49,489 bases of DNA from an uncultured Flavobacteriales bacterium (GTDB taxonomy: Bacteria > Bacteroidota > Bacteroidia > Flavobacteriales_D > Sanyastnellaceae): NCBI GenBank assembly GCA_913051865.1, contig CAJXHE010000003.1, positions 1 to 49,489 on the forward strand, written 5' to 3'. Shown in pieces: positions 1 to 9,057 of this stretch. The position numbers and the translations under genes are program-made. A model generated the notes under the pieces. It saw only the letters and a list, made by a program, of their open reading frames with translations. It searched no databases and had not been told where the DNA came from. The stretch's first letter is position 1; each line of letters starts with the position of its first letter.

Positions 1-2166
1 GTTTGCACGCATCGTTTTCAGTTTGTCCTTCACGCCCACACCAAACTTCTGTTCCTCGTCAACGATCAGTAGGCCGAGGTCCTTGAACTTGATCCGTTTA
101 CCCACAAGCGCATGTGTCCCGATTAAAATATCGACCTCCCCAGATTCCACTTTGGCGAGGGTTTCGCTCAGAGCCTTGCCTGTTTTAAATCGATTGACAT
201 AGTCAACAGTTACAGGAAAATCCTTAAGTCGCCGAGCAAAACTCCGCGCATGTTGCATTGACAGAATGGTGGTAGGCACAAGTATCGCGACTTGTTTTCC
301 ATCCGTGGCGGCTTTAAAAGCTGCGCGTATTGCGACTTCCGTCTTCCCAAACCCCACATCCCCACAAATAAGCCTATCCATAGGAACGACCTTTTCCATA
401 TCCTCTTTCACGGCTTTCGTCGCGGCGTTTTGGTCTGGGGTGTCTTCAAACATAAAACTGGCCTCCAACTCGTGTTGCATATACGTGTCTGGTGTAAAGG
501 CAAAACCCTCTGACGCTTTTCGTTGGGCATAGAGATTCAGTAGATCGTAAGCGATTTGCTTAACACGTGTCTTTGTTTTTGCTTTTGTTTTCGACCAAGT
601 CGCTGTACCCAGTTTATTCACGGAGGGTTTGGTTCCTTCTTTGGAAGTGAATTTTGAGATGCGATGTAGCGAATGAATACTCACATAGAGCACATCGCCT
701 CCTTTATATGAAAGTCTGATTGCCTCTTGTTCCTTCCCATTGACCTCAATCTTATGTAGCCCTGAAAACGCGCCAATCCCGTGATCGATATGCACCACAA
801 AATCACCCACCTCCAGAGACATCATCTCTTTAATGGTAAGTGCTTCTTTACTTTTTCTAAATCCGTCCTTCAGTCTGAACCTGTGATACCTGTCAAACAG
901 TTGGTGATCCGTATAGACCAAAACTTTCAAGTCCTTATCCACAAACCCCTGGCTGAGCTCCATGGGAATCGCCGTATAAGGTACATCAGGACTTTTCTCT
1001 CCATTCTCATCTTGTCTGTCGGAGAAGATGTCGTGCAGCCGTTCCAATTGAGTCGCTTGACCTGAGACGATCACATTCACGTATCCGTTCCTGTTATTCG
1101 CAATCAGGTTCGTGGCGATCATGTCGAAATGCTTGTTAAATACGGGCTGCTCTGTCATGCCATACCCGATGGTCAAGCGGTCTGTAAAAGTAGTCCCGCC
1201 GCCAAATTCCACCACTGAGAAATCTTGGATGAGTCCCAAAAAAACATCAGGGTCGAGGTAGAGATCCGCTGGCGGCGTTCTCTTCGTCTCACCGACCAAC
1301 CTCTCGTAGTGCGCAGTCGCTTTTTCGAGTTCTTTTTTTAATCCCAATTCACAGCTTTTCACATCGGTCATCCATACCACGGAATTTGATGGGATAAAGC
1401 TGAAGAACGCCTCATTGTGTTTGTGCAGTTTTTTGTTCCCCACATTTGGAACAATCGTTGCGCGCGTCAGTTTATTTACACTGAGCTGTGATACGGGATC
1501 AAATTTGCGAATGCTCTCGATTTCTTCACCGAAGAATTCTATTCTGTAGGGGTGATCAAATGAAAAGCTGAAGACATCTACGATTCCTCCCCTCATCGCA
1601 TATTGTCCAGGTTCATATACGAAATCCACCTTCTCAAACCCGTACTCGAGAAAAACTTCATCCAAGAAGTCCAACGTAAAATTATCTCCCAAGGCTAATC
1701 CAAAGGTCTGCGAACTTAATTCTTTCTGGGTGATTACTTTTTCGCTTAGCGCCCCAGGATAACTGACGACGATGCATCCCTCACGGCCACCATTAATTTC
1801 GTTTAAGACCTCGGCTCGCATTGAGACATTTGCATTTTCCGTGACCTCCTCTTGATATGGCACACGCGCAGACCTGGGGAAAAGAAATATCGGGCGTGGA
1901 TTTGCAACAAGAATTTGTGCCAAATCGTTCATGAAATAGGCCGCATGTTCTTTGTCCTCAAGCACGAAAATGTGGTGGTTAAGCGCGCTGCTGCCTGCCA
2001 ACTTGTTTTCAGACTCCCGTTCTAGAATGCCAGCGGCCACGAATGCCAGAGACGAACCTACAACACCTTTCAGTTCAACTTTCGAACCCTGGTTTTCGAG
2101 GGCACGCATAAGTTTCCCTGTCCGCGGATCTCTGCGGTAGAAATTCAATAAATCGTCGGGTCTCAT
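1..2166 (-). CDS. mfd: Mfd transcription-repair coupling factor, 5' part (cut by window edge)
   Basis: DNA translocase that removes RNA polymerase stalled at DNA lesions and recruits UvrA for transcription-coupled repair. The reading frame is open from an ATG at 2166 to the first base of the window, giving 722 codons. The family is usually about 1100-1150 residues, so the C-terminal part of the translocase lies outside. Visible parts: an N-terminal UvrB-like region (about 1-330); the RNA polymerase-interacting domain (about 450-510, with HIDHGIGAF); helicase motif I GDVGFGKTE (about 600-608); and the DEEQ box (about 704-707). The DEEQ rather than DEAH box and the RID separate Mfd from RecG. 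It follows fbp by 29 bases on the same strand and may share its transcript. No frameshift is seen. Confidence 0.96.
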   Translation of the reverse strand, partial: MRPDDLLNFYRRDPRTGKLMRALENQGSKVELKGVVGSSLAFVAAGILERESENKLAGSSALNHHIFVLEDKEHAAYFMNDLAQILVANPRPIFLFPRSARVPYQEEVTENANVSMRAEVLNEINGGREGCIVVSYPGALSEKVITQKELSSQTFGLALGDNFTLDFLDEVFLEYGFEKVDFVYEPGQYAMRGGIVDVFSFSFDHPYRIEFFGEEIESIRKFDPVSQLSVNKLTRATIVPNVGNKKLHKHNEAFFSFIPSNSVVWMTDVKSCELGLKKELEKATAHYERLVGETKRTPPADLYLDPDVFLGLIQDFSVVEFGGGTTFTDRLTIGYGMTEQPVFNKHFDMIATNLIANNRNGYVNVIVSGQATQLERLHDIFSDRQDENGEKSPDVPYTAIPMELSQGFVDKDLKVLVYTDHQLFDRYHRFRLKDGFRKSKEALTIKEMMSLEVGDFVVHIDHGIGAFSGLHKIEVNGKEQEAIRLSYKGGDVLYVSIHSLHRISKFTSKEGTKPSVNKLGTATWSKTKAKTKTRVKQIAYDLLNLYAQRKASEGFAFTPDTYMQHELEASFMFEDTPDQNAATKAVKEDMEKVVPMDRLICGDVGFGKTEVAIRAAFKAATDGKQVAILVPTTILSMQHARSFARRLKDFPVTVDYVNRFKTGKALSETLAKVESGEVDILIGTHALVGKRIKFKDLGLLIVDEEQKFGVGVKDKLKTMRAN

Positions 2167-2195
2167 CGCGCTTTTCAAGGACGCTAAAGATAAGC

Positions 2196-3227
2196 TTAGT
2201 TTTCTCGCTGAGGGACAGTGTCCATGGCAGGATTTTTCTCAGCGAGCTGACAAGCCATAAAGGCCTGAACGAGGTTTTTATTTCCTACGTAATAAGGCAC
2301 CCTCTGATGCAATTTTGTAGGGATGCGGTCCATGACTCTTCCGTCATCATCGAGCGCCATTCCACCTGCCTGCTCAGCTATAAACGCAAGTGGTGCACAT
2401 TCATAGAGCAATCTTAGCTTGCCGTTTGGCTTTTTAATGAGGGACGGGTAGAGATAGATACCACCATGTATGAGGTTGCGATGAAAATCGGCCACCAAAG
2501 ATCCAATATACCTTGCCCTAAACCTTGCCCCACGTGTTTGTCGGCACCCCTCCACAAAACGGCGAGATGGCATTGAACATTTGTCAAGTAAAGCATCATT
2601 CACAGAATAAATCCGACCTTTTTCTGGAAATGTCATTGCAGGATGAGAGAGAAAGAATTCTCCTACTGCAGGGTCAAGCGTAAATCCATTGACGCCAGTT
2701 CCGGTCGTATATACAAGCATTGTAGAAGAACCATACAGAATATATCCAGCGGCAATTTGATGCGTTCCTGCTTGTAGGAAATCCTGCTCAGTTAAGGGTT
2801 CTCCCATCGGCGTTTTGCGACGTTGAATACTGAAAATAGTTCCGATACTTACGTTCACATCGACGTTGGAGCTTCCATCTAGAGGATCGATTAGGACGAT
2901 GTATTTCCCGGTTTTTCCTTCGTCTCCGCATAGAATGGGCTCATCTTGCTCTTCGGATCCAATTCCAGCGACTGACCCTCCAACCGAGAGGATTCTCATA
3001 AAGGTTTGGTCTGCAAAAACATCCAGTTTCTGCTGTGCTTCATCTTGGATATTTACGGCACCGGACTCCCCGAGTATTCCTGCCAAACCGGCTCTGTTCA
3101 CCTGGTGATTGACAATTTTTGATGCGACCCCGATGTCAGTCAATAGACGTGTTAATTGACCAGACACGAACGGAAATGCGGCCTGCCTGTCCATGATAAA
3201 TTCCCCAAATGTTATGGTTTTATTCAT
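2196..3227 (-). CDS. fbp: Fructose-1,6-bisphosphatase, class I
   Basis: Cytosolic gluconeogenic enzyme hydrolysing fructose 1,6-bisphosphate to fructose 6-phosphate. The 343-residue protein has the usual class I length. Metal and substrate motifs are intact: SEEQDE at 91-96, DPLDGSS at 114-120, and the family signature around KLRLLYECAPLAF (270-282). The ATG at 3227 is preceded by AAGGACTGAAG, one of the few purine-rich, ribosome-site-like leaders in this window. A TAACTTTG -7 element at 3276-3283 predicts a roughly 40-base leader, so fbp probably has its own promoter inside the short gap after rsmA. mfd follows 29 bases downstream. Confidence 0.97.
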   Translation of the reverse strand: MNKTITFGEFIMDRQAAFPFVSGQLTRLLTDIGVASKIVNHQVNRAGLAGILGESGAVNIQDEAQQKLDVFADQTFMRILSVGGSVAGIGSEEQDEPILCGDEGKTGKYIVLIDPLDGSSNVDVNVSIGTIFSIQRRKTPMGEPLTEQDFLQAGTHQIAAGYILYGSSTMLVYTTGTGVNGFTLDPAVGEFFLSHPAMTFPEKGRIYSVNDALLDKCSMPSRRFVEGCRQTRGARFRARYIGSLVADFHRNLIHGGIYLYPSLIKKPNGKLRLLYECAPLAFIAEQAGGMALDDDGRVMDRIPTKLHQRVPYYVGNKNLVQAFMACQLAEKNPAMDTVPQREN

Positions 3228-3275
3228 CTTCAGTCCTTGTTTAAGTTTTATAACTCATGTGTCAGCCATCAGTTG

Positions 3276-3283
3276 CAAAGTTA
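3276..3283 (-). promoter_or_regulatory. Bacteroidota -7 element (TAACTTTG) for fbp
   Basis: A perfect match to TAnnTTTG on the minus strand, 48 bases upstream of the fbp ATG. No clear -33 TTG is seen at the usual distance. It lies in the fbp-rsmA gap. Confidence 0.55.
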
Positions 3284-3295
3284 AGTCAGTAAGGT

Positions 3296-4072
3296 TTAGC
3301 GGGGAATAAGCGCCACAGAGAGTCTGTGAAAATCTGTGGGACTGAGTTGTTCAGCACGTTTTTTCAAGAATTCCTCGGGAATCAAAGCCTCCTGAAACCC
3401 TGCGCTTATTAAGGCATTTCTGAGGGTTTTACGTCTTTGGTTGAACGCTCCTTTTACAACTCTTTTTAAATGAGAGAATGAACATCCTGGGTCAATCATA
3501 TCATTACGTCTGAGGCGGATCACACCACTTTTCACTCTGGGAGGTGGATCGAAGGCGTCTTCGTCTACGGTAAAGAGGTAATCGATGTCGTAATAGGTTT
3601 GCAGCAGGACACTTAAAATTCCATAAGTCCGAGAGCCTGGGCCCTCGGCAATTCTTTTTGCAACTTCTTTTTGGAACATTCCGACAACTTCGGGGACGCG
3701 CTCTCTCCAATCTAAGACTTGAAATAGGATCTGAGAGGAAATATTGTAAGGGAAATTCCCCGCCACAATAAAAGGTGCGCCATCGGGAAATGCGAGGTCT
3801 GGATTCCAACTTAAAAGATCCACGCCATGAACTCTATTTGAAGGCAGCAATTCTTCGGTGACCAAATATTCAACACTTTCCTCGTCCAATTCTACGACAT
3901 GAAGATCAAGATCTCCTCGGTCCAAAAGTGGCACGGTTAAAGCGCCCATTCCAGGACCTACTTCTAACACAGAATGACATTCTCTGTGACACGTGACAGA
4001 TCCCGCAATCCGATGCGCTATTCCCGGTCCAACCAGGAAGTGTTGACCCAGATGTTTTTTTGGTTTAATCAT
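3296..4072 (-). CDS. rsmA: 16S rRNA dimethyladenosine transferase RsmA/KsgA
   Basis: Methylates two adjacent adenines in the 3'-terminal hairpin of 16S rRNA during small-subunit maturation, using S-adenosylmethionine. The 258-residue protein has the family start motif GQHFL (9-13), the SAM-binding loop GPGMGALT (39-46), acidic residues E61 and D85, and the target-adenine motif NFPYN (106-110). The C-terminal region with FNQRRKTLRNAL is typical of KsgA. Its ATG overlaps the stop of the DUF4286 gene by four bases (ATGA), so it is the last gene of the serS-led operon. Confidence 0.97.
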   Translation of the reverse strand: MIKPKKHLGQHFLVGPGIAHRIAGSVTCHRECHSVLEVGPGMGALTVPLLDRGDLDLHVVELDEESVEYLVTEELLPSNRVHGVDLLSWNPDLAFPDGAPFIVAGNFPYNISSQILFQVLDWRERVPEVVGMFQKEVAKRIAEGPGSRTYGILSVLLQTYYDIDYLFTVDEDAFDPPPRVKSGVIRLRRNDMIDPGCSFSHLKRVVKGAFNQRRKTLRNALISAGFQEALIPEEFLKKRAEQLSPTDFHRLSVALIPR

Positions 4073-4407
4073 GCTTTATCTGTCTGGACTTCCTCAGCCT
4101 TTCCTTCGTGAAGTAAGGGTAAAATTGTCCGAAAAGCGACGGCTCTGGTCCCCCATTTTCTCATGAAATCGGCCTGTAGACCTGGTGCGCATTCCGTTTG
4201 GTATGTGGTAAAAGAAGCGAGTGAATGTGCGACATACTGAACAGCAAAGGTCTTCCCACCTTCCTCATCGCCTTCCACACGACACAATTTATAATCGCGG
4301 AAATGGCCTGTTGCGAGGACAGACGGGATATGTTCGTTGACCATGTATTCGAGCCATTCCGAAGCCGAATCGGCATTTACAGAAATGGTAATGTTGTAGA
4401 GTATCAT
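4069..4407 (-). CDS. DUF4286 family protein
   Basis: Small cytosolic protein of 112 residues, recognised as the DUF4286 family common in Bacteroidota: an N-terminal MILYNITISV strand, then WLEYMVNEHIP and a central FAVQYVAHSLASFTTY segment. No signal peptide or membrane segment. Its function is unknown. It overlaps the TPR gene upstream and rsmA downstream by four bases each, which implies translational coupling. A dimeric alpha-beta barrel (ABM-like) fold is plausible from the strand pattern, but that is inference. Confidence 0.85.
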   Translation of the reverse strand: MILYNITISVNADSASEWLEYMVNEHIPSVLATGHFRDYKLCRVEGDEEGGKTFAVQYVAHSLASFTTYQTECAPGLQADFMRKWGTRAVAFRTILPLLHEGKAEEVQTDKA

Positions 4408-6287
4408 GGCTGGGAGATTGATTCTTCCACAGGATTTTCAAACCCCTCTATACTACCAACCTCTTCTCCTTTGAGTTCCCGGTATCGCTTGCGGGCTTCT
4501 ATTACATGAAGAGATCCAGAGAACTCGAAAATCAATTTTTCATATAATTCTTCTGCTTTCACCAAATCGTTCAGTGTCACATCATAAATCACCGCTAGAT
4601 TATATAGCGCATCATCCCCCGTGATGTCATCGAAATGTAAATCTGCCACTTCTTGATAATATGTTATGGCACGGTCTACCTCACCGTTTTGAAGGGCAAG
4701 GTCACCTTTTAACATTAAAATTTCATCTTCTAAGGCGTGGCCAGGCCAATTCTTAATTAACGTATCTAATGTCGAAACAGCCTCACCGTATCTTCTTTGC
4801 ATCACGAGGAGGTCGGCCCTTGCATACATCTCCATCGGTTCAAAGATTGTATCTAAATTAAAATTGTCCGTAATCAGAAGACTCAAGTTGATCGCGTCGT
4901 TGCTGATGAGTTTGGATGTGGATGCTTTAAGCGCGTTCAGTTGGGTTTGGGCCCAGGCAAAATCACCTGTGTAGTAGCTGATTCGGGCATTTCTGTATTT
5001 CGCTTCGTGCCCCAAAGGGTCGTCTTTAAAGTCGAGGATAACTTGAGAGAACAGGAGTGAGGCGTCCCACACCAGATCTTCAAAAACATAAATGTCTCCG
5101 AGTTCCAATTTGCATACTGCGGCCACCCTGGTATTTAGGCCGGCGATGTTCAATACTTCTTCCATGATTGCCATTCCCTCATCTCCTCTGTCAAGATAGA
5201 AAGCAAGGATGTGTGCTTGGTTTTTCAGCATGATGGAGGTTTCGGACTTCACCCCAAGATCTCTGATGCTCGCAGCATAATCCGCTTCTAACAATGTTAA
5301 ACCTTCAAAATTTGCGGGTGTTTCTTTTGTAAGCGCATGAAAACGGACTTGTAAAAGTTCATTTCTTGCGGTGTAGAAATAGGGAGAACTGACCCCTTTT
5401 GCCGCCACATAGCCATAACACTCCATGGCTGTCTCTAGGTCGTCGTTTGCTGCGGCCGTGTTCCCCAACGCCATGATATTTAAACCGACGCTCTTGCTTC
5501 TCAAGTCTAAGGATCTTGCATGAATAAATGCGGATGAAAAATCTTTTTCTTGTGTAAAATACCACACCAGCATTTCTGGAAAGATCGTATCATCTGGATA
5601 TCTCTGGGCTGCTTTAAGAAGCTCAGTTCTTACCATCTCTCCATTTTTAGGTTCTGTTTGTAAGCGAAGGTTTCTGTTTAAACTGTTTTGAACAGTTCTT
5701 AAGTATGTGGGTGTTTTATGCAGAAGCTCTAAAAAACTCTCTACCATTCCTTGATAGTCTCTTCGCATTCCTTGGAGATTCGCGAATTGGTAATGAAAGT
5801 CAGTCGTTCCTAAATCTTGTGCCTTGCGATAGGTCATGTAGGCCATGTCAAGCTCGTCAAGCTTGATGAATGCATTGGCTAACCTCACAGCTTGGTTCTT
5901 TCCTGGTTGGAGTAGTTCGAGTGCACTGTCGAATGCCTCCCGTGCCAAATCGACCTTGTCGAAATTGAGGTACAGAGATCCCAAATCGACGTATGCCGTG
6001 CTCTTGCTGTTCTTGTGCATACGTTTAAGACGCTTCTTCACAAGCGATTCTGCCCCTTCAAAATCGTCCATTGCGAGGAGCGATTGATAATACATTTGGT
6101 ACACTGCGTTTGTTTTGTTGCGCTTGTATATCTCAACAAGGTAGAGTTGAGCTTGCTCGTAACTCCCTTCGTTATAGTAGAACTCAGCGAGTTCTAAATC
6201 GGTTTGGGCTGAAACATCGGCAGATGAAAAAGACAGTCCTGTACATAACAAACACAGTACGTAGATTATTCTCTTTGCATGTTTCAT
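4404..6287 (-). CDS. Exported TPR-repeat protein
   Basis: A 627-residue protein with a signal peptide (about 1-28, ending VSAQ) followed by tetratricopeptide-like helical repeats along most of its length, such as LAEFYYNEGSYEQAQLYLVEI near the N terminus and ALQNGEVDRAITYYQEVADL near the C terminus. It is probably periplasmic, and TPR arrays suggest a scaffold for envelope proteins. It sits between a lipoprotein gene and DUF4286, overlapping both by four bases. No enzymatic motif is seen. Similar exported TPR proteins are widespread in Bacteroidota with no assigned role. Confidence 0.85.
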   Translation of the reverse strand: MKHAKRIIYVLCLLCTGLSFSSADVSAQTDLELAEFYYNEGSYEQAQLYLVEIYKRNKTNAVYQMYYQSLLAMDDFEGAESLVKKRLKRMHKNSKSTAYVDLGSLYLNFDKVDLAREAFDSALELLQPGKNQAVRLANAFIKLDELDMAYMTYRKAQDLGTTDFHYQFANLQGMRRDYQGMVESFLELLHKTPTYLRTVQNSLNRNLRLQTEPKNGEMVRTELLKAAQRYPDDTIFPEMLVWYFTQEKDFSSAFIHARSLDLRSKSVGLNIMALGNTAAANDDLETAMECYGYVAAKGVSSPYFYTARNELLQVRFHALTKETPANFEGLTLLEADYAASIRDLGVKSETSIMLKNQAHILAFYLDRGDEGMAIMEEVLNIAGLNTRVAAVCKLELGDIYVFEDLVWDASLLFSQVILDFKDDPLGHEAKYRNARISYYTGDFAWAQTQLNALKASTSKLISNDAINLSLLITDNFNLDTIFEPMEMYARADLLVMQRRYGEAVSTLDTLIKNWPGHALEDEILMLKGDLALQNGEVDRAITYYQEVADLHFDDITGDDALYNLAVIYDVTLNDLVKAEELYEKLIFEFSGSLHVIEARKRYRELKGEEVGSIEGFENPVEESISQP

Positions 6288-6910
6288 AACCCTGTCTCTG
6301 TTTCATTTTCGGACACGCCACGGGCCCATTCCCCTTTTTTTGCCATGAGCAGACTGTCAATGGCTTCCCATCCAGCAGAATCTGCTTCAAGACCTAACCT
6401 TATTAACCGAATTGTTTCATCGACCAATTCCTCAAGCGTCGCAACGGCTTCAACTTCAAAACGCGCATTGGCCTTTATATAATCGTCGTCTATGGTGTCT
6501 CCCAGTGCGTCTCTGTTTGCGCCTTCTTCGATCACTTCTCGCAAGCTATAAAGTTGTTTTTTACAACGATCTATCTCATTCATGAGACCGATATATCTGC
6601 TTGGGGCATCTTTTAAAAATCGACTTGCTTTTGACAACCCTTCAATCACCTTTACATCTGCCTTTAAGAAAACGACATTGCTATCTATCCCTAGCCATCG
6701 AATATCATCTTTTGCCGAACTCAATCTATCCTTAACGTTTGCAATAGAATCCATAGGGATTTGGTCTAATTTTTTTGAAATCCTCTCCACATTTTTTAGT
6801 GCCCTTAGCAATTCAGCTTGCGTTTTGTTTTCACCACATCCAACCTGAATCAATACGAGAGATGACGCCAGACAAAAGAGGAAAAGGGAGGAGAGGTGGC
6901 TGTGCTTCAT
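6284..6910 (-). CDS. Putative coiled-coil lipoprotein, unknown function
   Basis: A 208-residue protein. The ATG at 6910 is preferred over the longer frame to 7036, because it starts a good signal sequence and lies just after the serS stop. The signal core ends LIQVGC, giving a likely lipidated Cys25; Q at -3 is unusual for a lipobox. The mature part is charged and helical (heptad-like LLRALKNVERISKKLDQI), with no recognised domain. It overlaps the TPR gene start by four bases (ATGA), so the two are probably made together and may act together in the envelope. I do not recognise the family. Confidence 0.75.
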   Translation of the reverse strand: MKHSHLSSLFLFCLASSLVLIQVGCGENKTQAELLRALKNVERISKKLDQIPMDSIANVKDRLSSAKDDIRWLGIDSNVVFLKADVKVIEGLSKASRFLKDAPSRYIGLMNEIDRCKKQLYSLREVIEEGANRDALGDTIDDDYIKANARFEVEAVATLEELVDETIRLIRLGLEADSAGWEAIDSLLMAKKGEWARGVSENETETGL

Positions 6911-6917
6911 TGGAGCT

Positions 6918-8186
6918 TTATATTTTATCAAATCCCAAATAAGGAACCAATGCTTTAGGTATTTTAACTCCTTCAGCATCTTGATGATTCTCAAGAAGGG
7001 CGGCGACAATTCTTGGAAGTGCCAAAGCCGATCCATTCAATGTATGAACGAGTTGATTTTTGCCATCAGCATCTTTAAATCGACACTTAAGCCTGTTCGC
7101 CTGAAACGTCTCAAATGTCGATACAGAGCTCACTTCAAGCCACATCTCTTGTGCGGCACTCCACACCTCGAAATCGTAGGTGGTAGCCGCTGTAAATCCC
7201 ATGTCACCTGCACACAAACGCAAAATTCTATAAGGAAGTTCAAGTGCCTCAAGCAGATCCTTGACGTGGTCTACCATAGAATCTAACGTTTCAGCAGATT
7301 TGTCAGGATGTTGTATTTGTACGATCTCAACTTTGTCAAATTGATGGAGTCTATTTAGCCCCCTTACGTCTTTTCCATAAGACCCAGCTTCACGACGGAA
7401 ACAAGGTGTGTAGCCGCAAAGTTTGATGGGAAGATCCGAGGCATTGAGCAAGGTATTCCTATAAATGTTCGTCAGAGGCACCTCAGCAGTTGGAATCATG
7501 TAGAGGTCATCGACTTTCATGTGGTACATCTGCCCCTCTTTGTCAGGAAGCTGACCTGTTCCGAACCCACTGTCTTCATTAATCATCAATGGCGGGATGT
7601 ATTCCGTATAGCCTGCTTCATCTGCCTTGTCAAGAAACATGCGTATAAGCCCACGCTGCAGTTTTGCGCCCTTGCCTTTGTAAAAAGGAAAGCCAGCTCC
7701 AGTCACTTTTGCGCCCAGATCGAAGTCGATTAAATCTTTCTCCTTGGCGATGTCCCAATGTGGCTTCTTGTGATTTCCGAGGTCCGGCAACTCACCCCAA
7801 CTTTCTATAAGTTCGTTATCCTTGTCTGAAGTTCCTGCAACGACGAGGTCACTGGGTGTATTAGGTAGGTGAGAAAGAAGTTCATGTACCTCATTCTCTA
7901 GTGCGGACATTTTTTCCTTGAGTTCTCCCGAGCGGGTCTTAAGTCCTGAAGTAGCTGTCTTGACCGCTTCTGCTTCTTCACGTTTTCCTTCGCGCATCAA
8001 TGTCCCAATTTGGCGGCTAAGCGTATTGCTTTCTGCCAACGTATCGTCGAGCTCTTTTTGAATGACACGACGTTCAACATCTAATGCCAAAATGCGGTCC
8101 ACCGATTCGGTGACGTCTAAGCCTCTTTTTGCGAGAGCGCTTATTACGCTTTCGCGTCTTTCTCGTAAATAAGTAAGTGTAAGCAT
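6918..8186 (-). CDS. serS: Seryl-tRNA synthetase
   Basis: Charges tRNA-Ser (and tRNA-Sec where present) with serine. The 422-residue class II synthetase has an N-terminal antiparallel coiled-coil arm (about 30-105), motif 2 with CFRREAGSYGKDVRGLNRLHQF (about 262-283) and motif 3 NGSALALPRIVAALLENHQ (384-402). It is the first gene of the unit serS - lipoprotein - TPR - DUF4286 - rsmA. The next gene starts seven bases after the serS stop. No perfect -7 element was found upstream. Confidence 0.98.
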   Translation of the reverse strand: MLTLTYLRERRESVISALAKRGLDVTESVDRILALDVERRVIQKELDDTLAESNTLSRQIGTLMREGKREEAEAVKTATSGLKTRSGELKEKMSALENEVHELLSHLPNTPSDLVVAGTSDKDNELIESWGELPDLGNHKKPHWDIAKEKDLIDFDLGAKVTGAGFPFYKGKGAKLQRGLIRMFLDKADEAGYTEYIPPLMINEDSGFGTGQLPDKEGQMYHMKVDDLYMIPTAEVPLTNIYRNTLLNASDLPIKLCGYTPCFRREAGSYGKDVRGLNRLHQFDKVEIVQIQHPDKSAETLDSMVDHVKDLLEALELPYRILRLCAGDMGFTAATTYDFEVWSAAQEMWLEVSSVSTFETFQANRLKCRFKDADGKNQLVHTLNGSALALPRIVAALLENHQDAEGVKIPKALVPYLGFDKI

Positions 8187-8237
8187 TTTCTAAAGGGTAA
8201 TTTCGGACGTTTTAGTCCAAAATAAAACTGTTTTTAA

Positions 8238-8270
8238 AACAAAAACTCCCGCCCCGAAGGGGACGGGAGT
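8238..8270 (-). terminator. Intrinsic terminator after rpmA
   Basis: An 11-12 bp GC-rich hairpin at 8245-8270 (arms ACTCCCG-CCCC and GGGG-ACGGGAGT with one bulged base, loop GAA). On the minus strand it is followed by TTTTGTTTT. It lies 30 bases after the rpmA stop and separates rplU-rpmA from serS. Confidence 0.88.
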
Positions 8271-8299
8271 CCTTAAAGAGTTTGAGGAAGTAAATCCTA

Positions 8300-8578
8300 T
8301 TACGCTTCTGCTCCCACAGCCTCATGTGTAGAGACAATGGACACAAACGAGCGGTTGTTACGTTTCTTTCGAAATTCAACAATTCCGTCAGTGAGTGCGT
8401 ACAAGGTGTGATCCTTGCCGATTCCAACGTTTGTTCCTGGGTGGTGAGCTGTTCCGCGCTGACGAACAAGAATGTTCCCCGCAATACAAAATTGACCACC
8501 AAATATTTTTACGCCAAGTCGTTTCGACTGTGACTCACGTCCGTTCTTCGAACTACCTGCACCTTTTTTATGCGCCAT
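8300..8578 (-). CDS. rpmA: 50S ribosomal protein L27
   Basis: Large-subunit protein whose N terminus reaches the peptidyl transferase centre. The 92-residue product begins [16 protein letters not shown] and has [21 protein letters not shown] and the [17 protein letters not shown] block, all diagnostic of L27. It starts MAHKK directly, so it lacks the cleaved N-terminal extension seen in Firmicutes. It follows rplU by 29 bases and ends before a strong terminator. Confidence 0.98.
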   Translation of the reverse strand: MAHKKGAGSSKNGRESQSKRLGVKIFGGQFCIAGNILVRQRGTAHHPGTNVGIGKDHTLYALTDGIVEFRKKRNNRSFVSIVSTHEAVGAEA

Positions 8579-8607
8579 GATATATGAGTTTTTAGGCTAG
8601 TGGCCTG

Positions 8608-9000
8608 TTATGCTTCTTTTGTTGTTTTCGATACTGCTTCTTTCTTTGGTGCGGCTGCTTTTTTCGGAGCAGCTGCTTTCTTCGCCGCGGCCTTTTTGAT
8701 ATCCGTGACACGGATTTCGGTCAGGTAAGGACGGAAGCCATTCAGCTTCTGGTATCCTTTACGACGTTTCTTTTTGAAGACAAGAACCTTATCTCCTTTT
8801 AAATGCCTCTCAACGGTGGCATGGACGGCTAGGCCGTTTATAGCGGGGGCGCCAACTGTTACGTCGCCGCTTTTGTCTGTAAGGAGAACGCGATCGAACT
8901 TAATCTTTGCGCCTTCCTTAGCATCTAAGCGGTTTACGAAAACCTGTTGGTCTTTCTCTACCTTATACTGGTGCCCTGCTATCTCTACGATTGCATACAT
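8608..9000 (-). CDS. rplU: 50S ribosomal protein L21 with Ala/Lys-rich tail
   Basis: Large-subunit protein L21 (MYAIVEIAGHQYKVEKDQ start, then KKKRRKGYQKLNGFRPYLT near residue 90). At 130 residues it is about 25-30 longer than E. coli L21. The excess is a C-terminal low-complexity tail of AAAKKAAAPKK-type repeats (from about residue 106), probably disordered and rRNA-contacting. It is the first gene of the rplU-rpmA operon, with a -7 element at 9044-9051. Confidence 0.97.
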   Translation of the reverse strand: MYAIVEIAGHQYKVEKDQQVFVNRLDAKEGAKIKFDRVLLTDKSGDVTVGAPAINGLAVHATVERHLKGDKVLVFKKKRRKGYQKLNGFRPYLTEIRVTDIKKAAAKKAAAPKKAAAPKKEAVSKTTKEA

Positions 9001-9043
9001 GGAAAATTATTTTACCCAATAGATTTATACCTAAAAGGGTGCG

Positions 9044-9051
9044 CAAAGATA
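9044..9051 (-). promoter_or_regulatory. -7 element (TATCTTTG) for rplU-rpmA
   Basis: A perfect TAnnTTTG on the minus strand, 43 bases upstream of the rplU ATG. A TTG lies 20 bases further upstream (9072-9074), which fits the -33 element. The predicted leader is about 35-40 bases. Confidence 0.65.
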
Positions 9052-9057
9052 GGGCTT

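Noticed and set aside
6911-7036. 42-codon N-terminal extension of the lipoprotein gene into serS
   Set aside because: It would overlap the conserved end of serS and bury the signal sequence inside the protein.
8641-8690. Repetitive DNA at the 3' end of rplU
   Set aside because: It is explained by the Ala/Lys-rich coding repeats of the L21 tail and is not an independent repeat element.
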